Shown here: in pieces, positions 50,980 to 62,524 of the stretch
Layout: every line of letters begins with the position of its first letter
How positions within the stretch are numbered: position 1 is the first letter of the stretch
From: Rhodamnia argentea
Taxonomy: Eukaryota > Streptophyta > Magnoliopsida > Myrtales > Myrtaceae
Length of the DNA: 64,000 bases
NCBI RefSeq assembly: GCF_020921035.1
Contig: NC_063160.1
Location: 15,403,095-15,467,094 of the forward strand
Reading direction: 5' to 3'
Notes under the pieces: generated by a model
Told to the model about the DNA's origin: nothing
Database searches by the model: none
Seen by the model: the letters and a program-made list of their open reading frames with translations, nothing else
Program-made: the position numbers and the translations under genes

Positions 50980-51694
50980 TAACACTTTGGATCCGTTTTG
51001 AGTTGACCAACGACCAATTTGAGTTTTGTTGACATAATACCGAGAACTTACCAGAAGACTGAAGGATCTAACCGCACCTTCGACCCCCAAAAGGTAGGAC
51101 GAAGTCCCACTAGGTCGCTCCATAAGGCCGAGGACGAGGTTGGCACTACGGGATCCGCAATCCAATGCATTTCCTCGTTCACCCATTCTGTTAAGCTCCC
51201 CGCTGCGGGCGTGAGAAGTTAAAGACAGGGCATGCCATCTTTTCTCAGCTCAAACGGTTGCTGCATTGTTTCTCGAACCAGTGTCCTAGACTTTCCAGAG
51301 AACCGACTTCTCGTGTACATAGTAATAATGCTGTTTTCTTGTTTCGATGCTTCATATAGATGAATGATGCATGCAGCTTAAGGAAAATAGCACTGATTAC
51401 ACTTCATTTCAAAGTGAGATTTCCAGCCTTGGAAATGCTTAGATGAAAAACTCCAAGATCTCTCTCAATGTAACTACGTATGAGAATGGCCGAATGGTCC
51501 TAGAAACAAATAGATAGAGACTGGAACCCCGTGGCCAGCCTTTTTCTATTTTCTCTTCAAAAAGAGAGCAAAGGAAAAGGTGGCGACGCCTTAAATTAGC
51601 CAATTGAAGTTCCCGGTGTTTTCAAAGAGAGTAGTCAAGGTAGCATATTCATCACTTGAATGCCTTTGCTAGGACACATAGTCCTCTAGCTGTT

Positions 51695-54600
51695 TCAGTA
51701 AGGTCGGAACTTCCAGGCAGCTCTCAACTGTTGTATTCGCTTTCTATCTTGCTCGAATTTACTCTGCAACATCATTATCTCTGCACCAAACGAAAATTAT
51801 AAGAAAAAAATTTACAAAAACCACATCGCCAGGAAACATCCTAGCTTATTCAATGGCCAGATTGCCCATTCAGCAGGAAACTGTAGTCGAATGGTCCCCA
51901 ATAATTCTTGACAGGTGGTGATGCTTCGTCTATGCAAACTAAAACCAGTAGCCGAGTGCCAAATAAAAGTCGACTACTATATGCCACATCAACAAAGAGG
52001 AATTTCCCTATATCCAATCGAAAGTGTTTACAGCAATATCAGAAAGAAATCTCTCTTTTTGTATCCGCTCACCAATATTTTTTGTTCTTTCTCCTCACAA
52101 AAGAAACCATCTACTGAACAATGAAATGGAGAAATCAACACGCTGGAAGAACATGGAAACTTTATGAATGCCAAAAAAATTAGACAGTGGTAGTCATTGA
52201 AGGTTATACAGCAGTAAACATCACGAGGCTTAAAACCAGGCTAAGAGAAGCACACACAATTGGGCAAACAGGATAATAGACAGGCCATACAAGCTCGAAT
52301 GCATGTCATGCATGATGTGCCTGCATATAGCTACAGACAGACAACATATGCAAATAGACATGCATAGGCACACATCCGAATATGGCCTATAGTATGCAGC
52401 TCCATACAGCTAGGCAGCTATTTTGAATCTTTGATGAAACAACCAAAGAGCGAGGAGATTTCTATTTAATGGGTCAGATCTGGGCAAAATATTGAAATGT
52501 CACACGCTTGATCATCCCACTTCAGAAATTAGCAGATGACACTATCTTGGCAAGTTATTGCATAGTGAAATATATGCTCAGTGTACGTGTTCAACATTAT
52601 AGAAGTGTGAAGAGAAGCTCAAATAAAAGTAACAAGTATCCTCCTGATTTTCTGAATGCATTTCATCATCCCAAGGACCAATCTAGCATGTCTGACGTTA
52701 GTTTATTTAGAAATCAGTAACAGAAAATCAATATGGTATGTTAATGAAGTAAATTTTACAAACAGGAGCAAATAAGGGAGGAGAATAAAGCTGAAACAAT
52801 GTGAAAAAAAGCAACTAAAAAAAGCTCCTATCAACATTCCAAAGTTGCTTGTGCTATTGTCTCAGCAACAAAAGAAGTTTGGCTCTTACCCAAGCAGTAG
52901 TTTCTAAAAAGAACGAAATTAAGCTACAGGAGAAACTTATCATACCACTCCTCTGCGCTTCTCTTCTCTGAAATCGGTAGAAATCCGATCCAACTTCCTT
53001 GCGCTTCTTCTTAGCCAGCTTGTCCTCCAAAGCAGCCTGGGAAACAGAGCCAACAACAATTCCACTTTCACTATCTGTGGTCTTCTTCCTTCCTTTGTGA
53101 TGGGTTACCACAGTCCATCCTCCCTCTGCAACACGGGCTTCTCTTTCTCTTCTTTCCTGTGGAGCGAGAATGATAAATGTGAATACAAGTGTGGCTAACT
53201 GAAAACCGCCGACAAACTGAAAGAAATAAATTAAAAGATCAAGCACAGGTAAATAGACGATGATGATAATTTATGATTCGTCTTGGTACAAACACCAACC
53301 AACATGTATCTGAAGTAAATATCACTCATACAAGAATGAATGCACAAACATTTAAGTCTTGCAAAACAGGGAAAATGTCCACACTGAACCAGCAAAAACC
53401 AGTAAAACATGGCAATAACCTCATGTTGCTGACAAGAGGGCACTTGATCATTTCGTTCACCCATGCCATATTAAACCCGACTCTTTAGGTTTAAACTATA
53501 TTCAAAATTACATCATCAGTGAACCTAATTATCCTGCTGGGCAAGCATATCTTTGAGATGACGGCGAGGTACTTAAATTGGGGATACTCTTTTATTCATG
53601 AAACATCGCACCTTAAAAGGATATGCTGTCGCTTTACAGGGATAGGTGCATGACCTTTATCCACGTCAGACAATACTCAAGGACACTCGAAAACCCAAAT
53701 AAGAAGTAAAGAATCGATAGATCTGCAATACCTGTTCCAGTGTCGCCTCATGAGTGGTTATAAAATCATCAATTCTTTGTAGCAATACCTCTATTCCCGG
53801 TCTTTTCTGATAGTATTCCATCACCCACTCTGCATGTCAATCTACTCTGTTGATGGGTGGTCACCTTCTGATGAGTCATGATTCTTCTTCTTCTTCCTCT
53901 TGATCTTCTTCAATTTGCCTGCATCATGGATAAGGCAAATAACAATGAGAACAAATGCTTTTTAAATAAAGTAAATGTGATACTTCGCAACCTTCATGGT
54001 GAGTTGTCCCCAAAACATGATTATTCAGTCATCAAACTTCAATCAACAGTAGCAAGATAATAGAATCTAAGGATCCATACCAACTGCATGACCCCGACAA
54101 AAATAGGAGACAAATTGTGGGACCAGTCAGATCATTAGACTTCAGTCTTTCACCCCTTCCACATACATACATTCATAGCCTTAAACCAATCCCAATGGGT
54201 TAATCACTTTCTGGTTCGAATTATTTAGTGAAAACAATGAACTATAAGGAATATTCTTTGTGCAAAAAAAAAAAAAACTTATCACTGTAATCTAAAGATG
54301 GAGCTAGCTGTGAGGAAGACCCTCAAGCACAACCCGACAATCAGAGTTTGTTGAATCATAAACAATAACCACAGTACTGACCAAACTAAATCCTACACTC
54401 CCTCACTTTGCTCTCCATGTCTATTTTTTCGCTTATATGGGGAATACATTATTGAATTCTTCCAGAGGAGCATGTGCATATTGTAGGACCACTCAGATCA
54501 TCGAAATTTGGATGAGTCTCGTGTCTTCTTCCAACTAAGTACATTTTCCCACTTGGCAGGCCCAGGAGTATCACTTTCTCGATCAAAGTTATGATAAATT

Positions 54601-56328
54601 AAATGACATTTTCCTAGCATCAAAATCTCAGTATCCATCCCTACCCTTAAAGTTATTATGGGGCAAGATTGATAAGAAATCCATCACAGAGACTACCATC
54701 CATGAATGAAGTCATAATATGAAACCTGTTACGCGACTCAGCTATCAGAATTTGAACCATTATCTCCTCAAGAATAACCCCAACTTTGACCCAATAAACA
54801 CCAGCAATAACTTAACGTACTCTCAACATCCTGTTTTGCATAATATTGTGCATATATTTCCAGGTAAAGCATGCACTAAGTGCCTCCATTACTCTGGTTC
54901 TTCAACTTTCATGGATGTTAGTCTCAATTTCAGGTGTTCAACATTGCTTTTTTTGATTCTATTGCTTATAGGTGAATTTCAGGATAGATTCATGCTTCAT
55001 GATCACGTATCCTAATCGCAAGCAAAATACAGTCACCTTTATTTTGTTTTTCCCACCCACTGGTCATATATTAAGTCAAAAGTGTTGCGCAGATGTGTCA
55101 GAAAGCATGCACAAGTGAGGGTAGCCATATTTCAGAACCAGAAATGATCTTTTATCCTAATCAGAAAAAATGCTACAATCCCAGTTTTTCTAGCTTAATT
55201 AAGCATTTAGCAGGAAAGGAAGATCATAGATATAGATGTGATCCACCATTTAATCCTCAGAGACACTTCAATTTAACTAAAAATTTCAGCTTTTACAACT
55301 TTCAGATACCAGTCAATTTCCATTATAATCATCGACAAGCAAACAATATCAGACAGTTATTGCCAATAACAAACTATATAATCCTGTCTTGGGAACTTCT
55401 TGATGATACATGCAGACCTGATATTGGTACATGCTTCCTTCAGAATGGTCATCCACCATAGAAGTATGATGAACCTTGTTTCTGCCAGGTCCACCGTTCG
55501 TTTCCAGTATTTGGTTTCCTTTATTGCCATCCTTCCTATTTTTCTTGATAGATCCTTTTGACTTACCTACATTATGAAAAATGCAACAAATAATGAAAAG
55601 TTGTAGCAAATAAGGCCAATAGCCAATGTTGACTTGCCAAAGAAATCAGGTACTTGCAAGTCTAGCAGCATTATGCATTTCAATTTGCTACTCAGTTTTT
55701 TCATAAAAGTATTTCAATATGTCACTCTAGTCACAACTGAGCATTATCATGATGATCATTTAGCACAATTAGATACTCACACAAAGGGGCAAAGTCAAAC
55801 TCGAGAGAAAAGTAAATGCTAGGTGGCCAAGTGCAAGGGAAATAACTGCTGAAAGCATCATGACAGGTGTAACCTTCATTAGAACTCTCCCCTTCTAACC
55901 CCCTAGACTTTCCAAAGCAAAAACACAACAACAGCGAAAAAAAAAAAAGCGTATGCTTAGCGAAAAGAAATTTTAGGCTAATGAAGAAGGAAATCTAACT
56001 GCAGTCTGATGAATTTATTCCAAATGCAAAACTATTGAATCAACACTTGGTTCACCAATAACATGCTCAGCCTCCGACAGACCCCAATAAACTTTTTACC
56101 CAGTAGATCATCTTTTCTATCTTTTTCCTTCTTGCTAGGCAATTCCATTTTTTCCATTCTTTTACCACCTTAACCAACCTAGTATCTAGGACAGGAAAGG
56201 CAAGGAGAAAAAAGACAAAATAATGGTGCTAAATCCTAAACCATTTGATCTGCCATGAATGAAATTCTTTACCTTTCTTCTCTCCTTGCCTTTTCAATAT
56301 GCTTCCTACTTCCCCCTTGATCTGACAT
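51695..56328 (-). pseudogene. Right RRP7-like gene copy, damaged
   Basis: The 3' exons are intact: 53829-53732, 53156-52946 and 51780-51695 encode the Rrp7 domain, with one notable change (RAAWKFRPY instead of RAARKFRPY). Upstream, exon 4 survives only as 53918-53842, which reads KLKKIKRKKKKNHDSSEG and then meets a TAG; its donor and exons 5 and 6 are deleted. Farther upstream, in diverged sequence, lie a module exon (55566 to about 55431) and a start exon (56328-56273). The start exon is 56 nt long instead of 55, which shifts the frame. No equivalent of exon 3 was found. A normal RRP7 protein cannot be made by joining these exons, so it is called a pseudogene, although the 3' part alone remains open. 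Confidence 0.8.
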
Positions 56329-58096
56329 TGCTCTATAAACATCAAAAACCAAAAACTTTTAGTCCATCAGACAAATGCTATCAGCACTCACTGATATGTG
56401 TAATATACCACTTGCAGCAACAATTTCACATGTCGGGGACATTAACATGTTGGGAGATGGCATGCACATGCTTAAAAACCAAGGCATTTTGAACAGATGT
56501 GCCAAGCAAGGCTGAAAATGGACAAAGGACAGATAATATGCGACTGAACCATGAGAAAGCTCGGTTTGATGAGGCAGGAGGAGTACTCAGATATGTGATT
56601 AGAGAACTGGCTGTTTCGGGGCAAATCACCAATGAATAACAAAATAAGGACCTCAAAAGCATTGCCACAGCACTGTTCTCATACAGAAAATACATGCTTC
56701 AACTAAGACTAGCACGCACGAATCTGATATGAATTTGTCTTCGTTCAGATAATCTGAAAAAGAATGAATTTAACGTTATTCGCCTACGGTGGAAACAGGC
56801 AACACGGTCTCGGCAAGAACATGCCTTCGACCGAGAGGCAAATTGTCCTGCTTGAAATGGGAATAAAAAGACGCGTCCGCTTAAGTATCAACATCATGTT
56901 AAGAGCACTTCACAACGAACGTTAAGGGGGCGAACCTGAGCTCGGTTAAAGTTCAATTCATATGCGCAGCAAGAAAGGTACTCGTCAAAGAACAGTTAAG
57001 TAATGAATGATGCAACAGATGATCACGCGCAAGTCCTCAGCACTCATATACTTTTAAGCCACCGAAAATCACGACTGAGAGAGAGAGAGAGAGAGAGAAA
57101 CGAACATGAGGCGCAAGTAGCTGCTAAGGGCGTAGCCGCTGGAGGACGCGCTGTGGTGAGCGAGCAACGGCGTCGCTAGCTTTCAAGAAGAGAGGCGCAG
57201 ATGTAGTGGCGGTGGTGGTTTCGAGCGAACTTCGAGGCGCGACGCCGGCGGTGGCGGTTGCAGAGAGGAGAGCAGCGGGACGCGAGGGGGGGAAGAGAGG
57301 CGCGCGGGCCGACTGGAAAGAAACTACCTTTAAAGCCCGTTGCTTTCCCTAGTCAAGTCGGGCGACAATATTGTTCTCGTTAATTTTATCCCCAACGACA
57401 ATACAATGTCCGGGTATTTATCTGTCTAGTACACTCGCATGATGCTGGAATAATTACTCTGAACTTTTGGTCAACATGTAATATCGTCCCTAAATTTTTG
57501 ATTTATACAATATGATCCATAAATTTTAATCCAATATATAATGTCGACCATTAACTTGTAATATGATTGATGATTCACGAACTTTTGATAAATATTCAAT
57601 CTAATTTTTAAACTATATGAAGATGTCTAATGTTATCATTCTGTTAATTCAAGTTTAAAGACAACATCGAACATTTTCATAATTATACTTCTAAAGACCA
57701 AATTGATATACCAAATGTTCACGGACGATGTTGCATATTTGATTAAAGTTTATAGATCACATTGAATAAATTAAAACTCGGGACACATTGAATAAAGTTT
57801 GGAGACATTTTTCCTTATGATTTTCAAAAAAAATTCTCTTTAGGTTTTTTTTACTAAATTCACAGACAAGTACTCGTTATTTTATTAACAAGTTCAAACT
57901 GGTACACCCGTTAACCGTCACGTGTAATATGTTGTGGCAAGCACTATCCTAGGTGATTTTGAGCAATCTTGATAAAGTAAAGCCGAATTAAAAGCAGCCA
58001 AGGCAAATATCACTTGAAGCCAGAATCTAACCCTAACTGGTGTTGGAATCAAATTCACTTGCGTGCAATATACTGTCAAAGGCAATAATAAAGAGT
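56329..58096. other. Leader of the right RRP7 copy and AT-rich flank
   Basis: About 57100-57340 is a GC-rich leader block comparable to those at 38.3-38.5 and 48.4-48.6 kb, preceded on the plus strand by a (GA)n tract at 57078-57099. From about 57450 to 57830 lies an AT-rich dispersed repeat with phrases such as cattgaataaattaaaa, related to 61690-61880. No gene is supported. Confidence 0.55.
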
Positions 58097-58099
58097 TAA

Positions 58100-59046
58100 G
58101 GCTGCGTTTGGTATTCTGAATATCTAGACATAAAACTGGATAGAATATGATAGGATAAGAAATTCAAGGATTTTGTCACATTATATTTTTTGTTTGGTAA
58201 ACGATGGATTTAAAGTCGGATAAGAAAAAGCAAGGAGCGACTAAAATCGACTCTATTTTACTAAAACATCGGGATGCTTTAGAAATTATTTAATGATGAG
58301 TTATTGTTGAGCAGAGGTTTTGTGCCATTTGAATTCGAGCACAACAGCAACATAGAAGACGTTGTACAATCATGGGTCTTGATTTGGAGTCGAATCCTTT
58401 GAGAATGACCCGTCGCTCTTGTGCGTTGTCTTCTCAAATTATTCAGCTTCTTTTTGCAAGTTGAAGATGCACTCATGCAAATCATCCAAAAGAGCCCTTT
58501 CGAATGTTCAAGAGAGCCATTTCAAACGTCGAGATCTCTTTTGAAAGGCGAAGATCAATCTCGAATTCTTCGTAACATGTTTAGACCCCTTTCTAATATT
58601 GGAAAGGTTCAAGCAGTTAAAGAACAATGGACGTGATATCATATCACGCTAAACAATCGATTGAATAAGGTCACGGAGATAACCGGTTTTGCGATCGAAT
58701 ACCCTAGCTTGGCGGCACCGGAGCAACGACCACACTTGATGGTCACTACCACCGGAGAGGCGGCCCCTCCGCTAGAGAGGCGGCCCGGCTTAGTGGAGAG
58801 GCAGTGATTGTAGAAAAAACCTGCTCCTCCTCATGTGTAGAAAAAACCTGCTCCTCCTCATGTCTACTTTCTTGAGAAAATCCTGTCCTGGTATACCCTA
58901 CTCTCTTCCCTAGGATTTTTTTTTTTTTTTTATCTTGGCTATATTCTCTTAAATCCCTTTGTTATCCTCTCCTAGACAACTACCAAATACATGATAAGAT
59001 AATTCGTATTCTATTCTAGCTTATATTCTAACGACCAAATGCAGCC
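58100..59046. mobile_element. PIF/Harbinger-like non-autonomous element
   Basis: The ends ggctgcgtttggt and (reverse complement) ggctgcatttggt form 13-bp inverted repeats with one mismatch. TAA flanks both sides (58097-58099 and 59047-59049), fitting the TWA target preference of PIF/Harbinger elements. Subterminal parts also share AT-rich words with gaatag/gatagaat. The interior has no transposase; it contains a 27-bp direct repeat near 58805-58862 (cctgctcctcctcatgt twice). Confidence 0.75.
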
Positions 59047-59059
59047 TAAGAGATAAAAA

Positions 59060-59320
59060 AAAAAAATTTGCACACATGTTATAGTGGTTCAGCTTATTAC
59101 AAGCCCACGTCCACTTTCTACACACATATCTTACTAGTTGTATTTCACTTGTGAATCTGTAAGAGATTACAATGTGTAAAGCTTCTTGAGGGATTACACT
59201 TTCTCACGTAACCACTCTTCTCAGATACTCTCGCATAATACGATTGAAAAGCTCTCAAAGACAAGTGTGTAAATTTGTCATTGGATAATCTTTAGAGGAT
59301 CATTAGTCTATCAACCCATT
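59060..59320. mobile_element. LTR-like fragment beside the Harbinger-like element
   Basis: An A run is followed by tatagtggttcagcttatta and cccacgtccac, a phrase of the same kind as the LTR-like fragment at 15.1 kb. No second LTR or coding part was found. The limits are approximate. Confidence 0.35.
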
Positions 59321-61084
59321 GTACTCCAATTCAAGATGTAGTTGTTGCTAATAAAATCAGAATCACCATGATTCAGTCGCCCATAAAATTAGTAGTGAGT
59401 TTCCAAAAGTAGAGTTCTTCATGTGGAAATGTCTTTAGAAATAGCGTCAATCAGTCAAGATACTTTGCGTGATAAGTTGATTTGCAAAACAATCTAATTG
59501 ATTGAAGATCGATGCTTTCTAAACGTGAATCCTGAGCCAAATCAATAGCTGTGTTGCGATATAAATATCTTTGCTAGATTGTGAGTCTGAATAGGCTTCA
59601 CATTCTAATGAAACTTCCGATTCTGAATACCCACATAATCTGAATAGATTTAGCATAGTCTTCAGACGCAATGGGCTACCTGAAAATGCTTTCATTAGAT
59701 TCAATAGAAACAATGGAAGGTTTTGTCAATTTTCAAAACATATAGGTAGATTTCTCAAAATCATGTAACTCAGTAATTTGAGGTGAAATTTAATAAAAAC
59801 TAATAAAGGATAAATTTTTCACAAGTGCATAGTTTGGGATTTAAATTTTTCACAGGTGTACAATCTAAGATTTTTTGTGGACAAAAAATTAATTTGAGAT
59901 AAATTTGTGATAAGTGTATTAGTTTGGAGTTTTTGTGGTATTACCTGTAAATGACAATAAGTGGTGTGGATGATTTGGAGAGTGAAAGGAGATTTCTTTA
60001 TGAGGGGTGATCGGTTTCGGGATGGGTCGGTTCCTACCTTGGAACTTGGAACTAGATCGGGTGGAGTCAATTCCCCGGGAATCATCCCACATCGCCTTGG
60101 AATTGGAGGGGTCAGTCCTAAAACTGATGATTTCTTCATCTTTTTATTTCTTCTATTCCCTACATGTGAGAGTTTCCCAACATTAAAACAAAAAATAATT
60201 TGCTAAACAGGGTTTGCATAAAAAAAAAATTAAGAAATCTTAGCTGATCTATCGATCCGATTCCTTATGTGGATCAGAAATCGGATCAATTATTCCCGAT
60301 TTCAAATTTTTGGAACTCAGAACCGGATCAATCTCCATTGGAATCCCCCAGAATTGGGCAATTTGGTCCGGTACGGTTCTTGGGTTGGATTGGACCGATG
60401 CACATCCCTAGGTTTTGTGAAACCTCTGAAGGTATGGCGTAGTTGGTTCAAGATCTAAAAGAGAGACGAATCCCATTTTTTTAATTATATAGTGCAAATA
60501 GATAGATTGTTATTCATGTTGGTTTTTGTATTTTGGTGACGAGGAGTACCAATATTAACACAATCAGAAATTAAAACACGAATCGCTTTTGATATCAAAC
60601 CAATCACAATTTTCAATAGGGTCGCTCTCCTTAATGCAGACTTGTTACTATCTGTAACATCTTTGATCTCTCTTTTATGGCATTGGAGTGGGACAGATGA
60701 TTCAAGGCCTGAGCCATTTTGGCTCTGTGAGGAGCTTGCAATGCTGGGTCAATAGCCAACTCTGAGCTCGTGAAACAAATTTGCTGTGTTCTATCTGCGA
60801 TTTGTCCAGAGGAATGCCAGACTTGCTAGTCACCCTGCGTCTTCCTTTTTCCATCCTCAAGTTTGAAGATGGCGGATTTGTGCTGTGCTGCCGAACTCCG
60901 CAGAGGATGGTGCATGCCCTTGCCATTTTCCTTTGCTTCTTGATCTGGGGTCCTAAACCTTTTGGTAGCAAACCGGTCCTCGCGTTTTCGCACATAATAA
61001 GCAAGGTCGCTTTCTTTATCCTAATGCTTGTGTAACTGGTATGGTGCATGAACTGAAAGAAAAGTACAATGATCACATTCCACT
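59321..61084. other. Intergenic with a probable hAT-like element, no supported gene
   Basis: Apart from the element at 60001-60412, I see no feature with recognisable content. 60700-61040 has moderate GC content and is open on the minus strand, but the translation resembles no family I can name and the frame runs into the decayed RRP7 piece. Confidence 0.45.
60001..60412. mobile_element. Probable non-autonomous hAT-like element
   Basis: The right end, read in reverse complement, is tagggatgtgcatcggtcc, and the left end contains aggggtgatcggtttcggg. Both are close in style to hAT ends, and the interior is rich in ggttc/ggatcgg words. I could not find a matching 8-bp target duplication, so the limits are uncertain. 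Confidence 0.45.
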
Positions 61085-62010
61085 CCGACTGCAGAAGTTT
61101 CTGCTGATTTTCTGAATGCATTTTCATCGGCCACAAGGACTTCTCTAGCATGTGCCATTGAGATTCATTCGTGGAGCTTACATACACACTAAAATGCAGC
61201 AAAACAGAAGCAAATGAGGGAGAAGGATAAAGCTGAGGCAATGTACAATTTACAAAGTTCCTCGTACCAACGACAAGTTTGGCCCTTACCCAAGAATGGA
61301 AGTAAGCTACAAGAGAAAGTTATCATACCATTCGTATGCGCTTCTCTTCTCTAAACTCGGTAGGAATCCAACACAATTTCCTCACGCTTCTCTTTCTTTC
61401 CTTTCCTGTGGAGAAAGAACAATACAAGCGGGGATAACCGAAATCCGCCGACAAACTGAAAGAAACACTGAAAAGCTCGAGCTTAGGTGGGTAGAGAGTT
61501 ATGACTTCTTCACTCAGCTCAGGACAAACCCCAAAACCACACATACAATGAATGAATGCACAAACATATTCAACCACCTCGGCAAAAAGGGACAACGTCC
61601 ACGCTGAACCAGTAAAACATGGCAATAATTTCACGTTGATGACAAGAAAGGCGCTCGATGGTCACGCATGCCAAAAGTTGATATATGTTCAGTTTGGCCC
61701 GTCATATAATTTAGGGAACACATTGAACATGTACAAGAATTTCAGATGCTAAATTGAAAAAATTTGAAGTTCGGAATGACGTTGCAGATTGGGCTAAAGT
61801 CTAGAAGCTAAATTGAATAAATTAAAAGTGCAAGGATCGCATTGCACGTTGAGCCTAAGTTAAGGGACCATTTGTGTCATTTTCCCTTATTCATAAAACC
61901 AAATCAGGGAACCAGTAATCCTCCGGGTGCTCTTTAACTCATGAAAAATCGTACCTTTATAGAATATGCAGTCCCTTCCCAGGGGACAGTTGCACCTCAA
62001 TTACCTTCGC
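61085..62010 (-). pseudogene. Decayed fourth RRP7-like fragment
   Basis: The stretch aligns by eye with 42.09-43.13 kb of the intact gene: intron 8, exon 8 and intron 7. Exon 8 survives as 61405-61329, 77 bases instead of 211. It keeps the acceptor and the start ERKERE, then an internal deletion removes the GGWTVV core and the frame stops at once. The donor side (gaatg/gtatgata) is recognisable. An AT-rich repeat of the type at 57.5-57.8 kb sits inside at about 61690-61880. No other RRP7 exon is present around it. Confidence 0.75.
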
Positions 62011-62380
62011 TGGTCAGATTACGAGTTTGTCCATTTTGTTATATCTATCTATGACGGTAACAGATCTTACGATCCGGTATGTTTTCTGGCAAAAGTTTGA
62101 TGTTGGAATTTTCACGGCTGACGTTTTCTATGTGGTAGAGAATCTGGAATGAAGAGTTTTCATTTTTCGTGAAATGCAACTAGAGAGCAGAGTGATCTGT
62201 ATTGATAGGAGCTGAACAAGTGCGCAGACTCAACTGAATTTTGTCCTGCCAAAGCATGAGTTTCTGATTCCACAACAGGCCCAAGTCAAAAGGCAAACAT
62301 GTTTCCTCATCACAAGCGCGAGGCGACATGTGGCGCTCCCCGGTGCGAGCTCTCGGCTCTTTGACCTGGCACCACCATTT

Positions 62381-62420
62381 ACACGTGTCGATATTTGAGA
62401 CTAGATCCAAGAGCTATATA
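62381..62420 (+). promoter_or_regulatory. G-box/ABRE and TATA box of the KIN-like gene
   Basis: acacgtgtc at 62381-62389 contains the palindrome CACGTG, a G-box and ABA-response element core. A TATA box (ctatata, 62414-62420) follows 25 bases later, about 105 bases before the ATG at 62525. This spacing fits a promoter driven by ABA or dehydration through bZIP factors; the response itself is inferred. Confidence 0.65.
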
Positions 62421-62524
62421 ATGTTCAAGCTAATTGCAATGAGTCACAAACTCACAACTGACTATCTAATCATCAGTGTTCATAACATTTGTCGTTCTAG
62501 TCTCTCAGCAAATCATCCGAAACA

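Larger units (their letters stand above)
48651..51694. other. Spacer of unit 2: GC-rich repeat, SINE, broken hAT element, 3' flank of the right RRP7 copy
   Basis: 48651-49200 is AT-rich and matches unit 1. 49215-49435 is a SINE. 49450-49600 is the GC-rich repeat core. 49600-50979 is a broken hAT element. 50980-51694 matches 40424-41138 and is the 3' flank and untranslated region of the right RRP7 copy. Confidence 0.7.
45161..54654. repeat. Large tandem duplication, unit 2
   Basis: This is the second copy of the 35078-45160 segment, in the same orientation. Against unit 1 it has a SINE (49215-49435), a truncated hAT element (49600-50979) in place of unit-1 bases 39240-40423, and a deletion of about 1.05 kb at 53840 that removes RRP7 exon material. 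It ends at cccttaaag near 54654, where the neighbouring sequence switches to a more diverged RRP7 5' half. Confidence 0.88.

Noticed and set aside
60431-60455. Second SINE, matching the A-box region of the SINE at 49.2 kb
   Set aside because: Only about 20 bases match (atggcgtagttggtt); no B box, body or flanking repeats follow, so it is at most a fragment.
60702-61241. Minus-strand open frame of 179 aa
   Set aside because: It runs from unknown sequence into the decayed RRP7 intron piece and resembles no family; codon pattern and context do not support a gene.
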